Shown here piece by piece: positions 6,901 through 7,051 of a DNA stretch of 7,051 nt. The notes beneath the pieces are model-generated. The model had not been told where the DNA came from. It did no database searches and was given only the letters and a program-made list of their open reading frames with translations. Within the stretch, counting starts at the first letter, position 1; each line of letters opens with the position of its first letter. The stretch spans positions 1-7,051 of the forward strand of contig JACQMA010000174.1 of NCBI GenBank assembly GCA_016203825.1, written 5' to 3'. The position numbers were made by a program, and so were the translations under genes. The stretch comes from Deltaproteobacteria bacterium. GTDB lineage: Bacteria > UBA10199 > 2-02-FULL-44-16.

Positions 6901-7051
6901 TGATGCCCCTGGCACGTCCATGGGCGACCTCTGCGATTTGGTCCTCGCATGTCCGGTGGCCGGTGGCCCCGGCGCCAAGAATGACGACGACAAGGCTGAA
7001 GGGGATGGCAAGACCGAGTTTGCAGCTTTCCGTCCCGACGAAGTGCATCAC
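3971..7051 (+). CDS. Large secreted cysteine-rich protein with one FG-GAP-type motif, 3'-truncated by the window edge
   Basis: One frame stays open for 1027 codons from ATG 3971 to the last base, with no stop and no sign of a frameshift. AGAGG (3962-3966) four bases upstream is a good ribosome site. The N-terminus is a signal peptide: charged MNTKRWLK, a hydrophobic core (9-20) and likely cleavage after VSA (22) or LFA (26), so the protein is exported. No family is recognised. Visible parts are: a region with six cysteines (59, 90, 130, 149, 163, 194); a Pro/Tyr/Phe-rich, probably beta-rich middle (200-640) with few cysteines (416, 425, 490, 522, 595); a single FG-GAP/VCBS-like segment FADVNGDGTTDVVVG whose DxNxDGxxD loop (682-690) should bind Ca2+; two diverged seven-cysteine modules (848-914 and 934-994); and an acidic, Lys-rich tail from 1002. 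No transmembrane segment or sortase motif appears before the edge. Disulfide bonding outside the cytoplasm is likely. The gene has its own promoter, so it is probably unrelated in function to the upstream operon. A surface adhesin or envelope protein is possible, but the function is unknown. Confidence 0.9.
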   Translation, partial: MNTKRWLKVSAITLALTLGVSAKLFAQQFELPIPMASDENQVGAGNSAIRTQATHLDFCDQPQPGMPGALNFTGDGIDLEGQHYLLRDICAVPGLKREDPVPLNDIRSFALDNMGMRGAIGTLEPLDGFCPETLSLTVPGGIISMTIDCRLGKNKESRQSDVCDVRSEAVVDEEETLLADLAPSILVGGTIGSCQESVSPYTVARYPITVKSNEAVTELALPFPPGVLTFFSGIQFWPHLFGLDRTVYDDVITYDWADYFGRGFITAAYDPFKVSQSLELAVDLDGPGPGAIEILVSGDPSVTREFGYSSPLTFYRKHFDPAIGTLKLSGYLTGQLPPYGTPLSFDNIYHLFVQNFNPIAVEPILIYKRRGFVVVNQATFGFDLGQYFLIAGRPYVDTDPLTGAPVAVRWGDFLRCSGGPDSTDCRSILPHTKFSFATFWEESAPAGQDPPLWGSIPDIDRLNPNAVFGPLYQQIDTEDEQVDTPVSLLCPGVFDAVVVEEPITGPWGMGPTSKKRSLVVPCGERGGTDIGLGEGNDTYLYKANPFNDRLHWRFSLADDTPEPTHITVPKDYRVESPDGFVPYGIDVGEVGGDTCPDYLLTFRGQVTVELNPVVGDPFLNGPGDNVVFQVSDEDPRMFADVVQVHFGRMNDAGDDCLINETANLTFGTPGNGKQFATAKFADVNGDGTTDVVVGNLVPEEIPILEGGGFTAYAYVYADANPAAAPQQVRMGFQTDPVGPADVAATAEYIRNLAEAGDDGEGLFGVSALTIDEQGEGSHLGAINGLPLALPPFGCPTKDNIEVASPPDMIWALAQNNQAVSLGLEPALVSTDGATTTLMPSTCHEQHICTIESASGTFEFPFWADDLCCTDPCVDDGAGGVEVREECEAFLCNPEPLIGNAYLCWLIETMPIEMCAVMEADAGGGMPGGGALAMCDDMFSGVGGETIDLDFLDADNVCCIKDCTDSGLEACRTFCVDVDAPGTSMGDLCDLVLACPVAGGPGAKNDDDKAEGDGKTEFAAFRPDEVHH

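Noticed and set aside
6301..7051. Two overlapping long minus-strand frames (236 and 173 codons)
   Set aside because: They are antisense to the cysteine-rich modules and overlap each other in different frames. The + frame has the signal peptide, the duplicated cysteine plan and normal composition.
1..7051. CRISPR array, tRNA or rRNA genes
   Set aside because: No regularly spaced direct repeats and no tRNA or rRNA signatures were seen on either strand.

Overview
The window reads as a compact bacterial chromosome segment of moderately high G+C, with every convincing gene on the + strand. Translation uses the standard code with TGA as a stop (it ends the first two genes), which argues against the UGA-recoding Gracilibacteria/Absconditabacteria. 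The gene set is widespread and does not fix a phylum. Tight ATGA overlaps, a long secreted protein without obvious relatives and two kinds of intergenic palindromic repeat would suit an uncultivated lineage, possibly a Patescibacteria/CPR-type genome. That placement is only an inference.

Bases 1-3354 look like one operon: the 3' end of acpS (holo-ACP synthase), nnr (bifunctional NAD(P)H-hydrate epimerase/dehydratase), tsaE (ATPase for tRNA t6A) and lysC (aspartokinase). Neighbours overlap by 4, 4 and 20 bp, so translational coupling is likely. The nnr-tsaE pair is a classic bacterial neighbourhood (yjeF-yjeE in E. coli). The AcpS fragment has His where the family's metal-binding Glu normally sits. 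LysC carries a strong internal Shine-Dalgarno sequence and ATG at the place where Bacillus-type aspartokinases begin a separate regulatory beta subunit.

Bases 3353-3500 hold a 148-bp element with 24-nt imperfect terminal inverted repeats and an internal 9-bp hairpin. It overlaps the lysC stop codon and runs into the 5' end of a small ComEA-like helix-hairpin-helix DNA-binding gene (to 3766). The 204-bp gap after it contains a near-perfect hairpin on the comEA stop codon, a 28-bp copy of what looks like the widespread TGTCATTCTGAG...GAAGAATC intergenic repeat, and an extended -10 promoter with a 5'-UTR hairpin.

From 3971 to the right edge runs one uninterrupted frame of at least 1027 codons. 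It encodes a secreted protein with a signal peptide, a six-cysteine N-terminal region, a single FG-GAP-type calcium motif, and two diverged copies of a seven-cysteine module near the end of the visible part. I do not recognise its family. It is the least explained and most interesting object here. The four long minus-strand frames opposite it are shadows.
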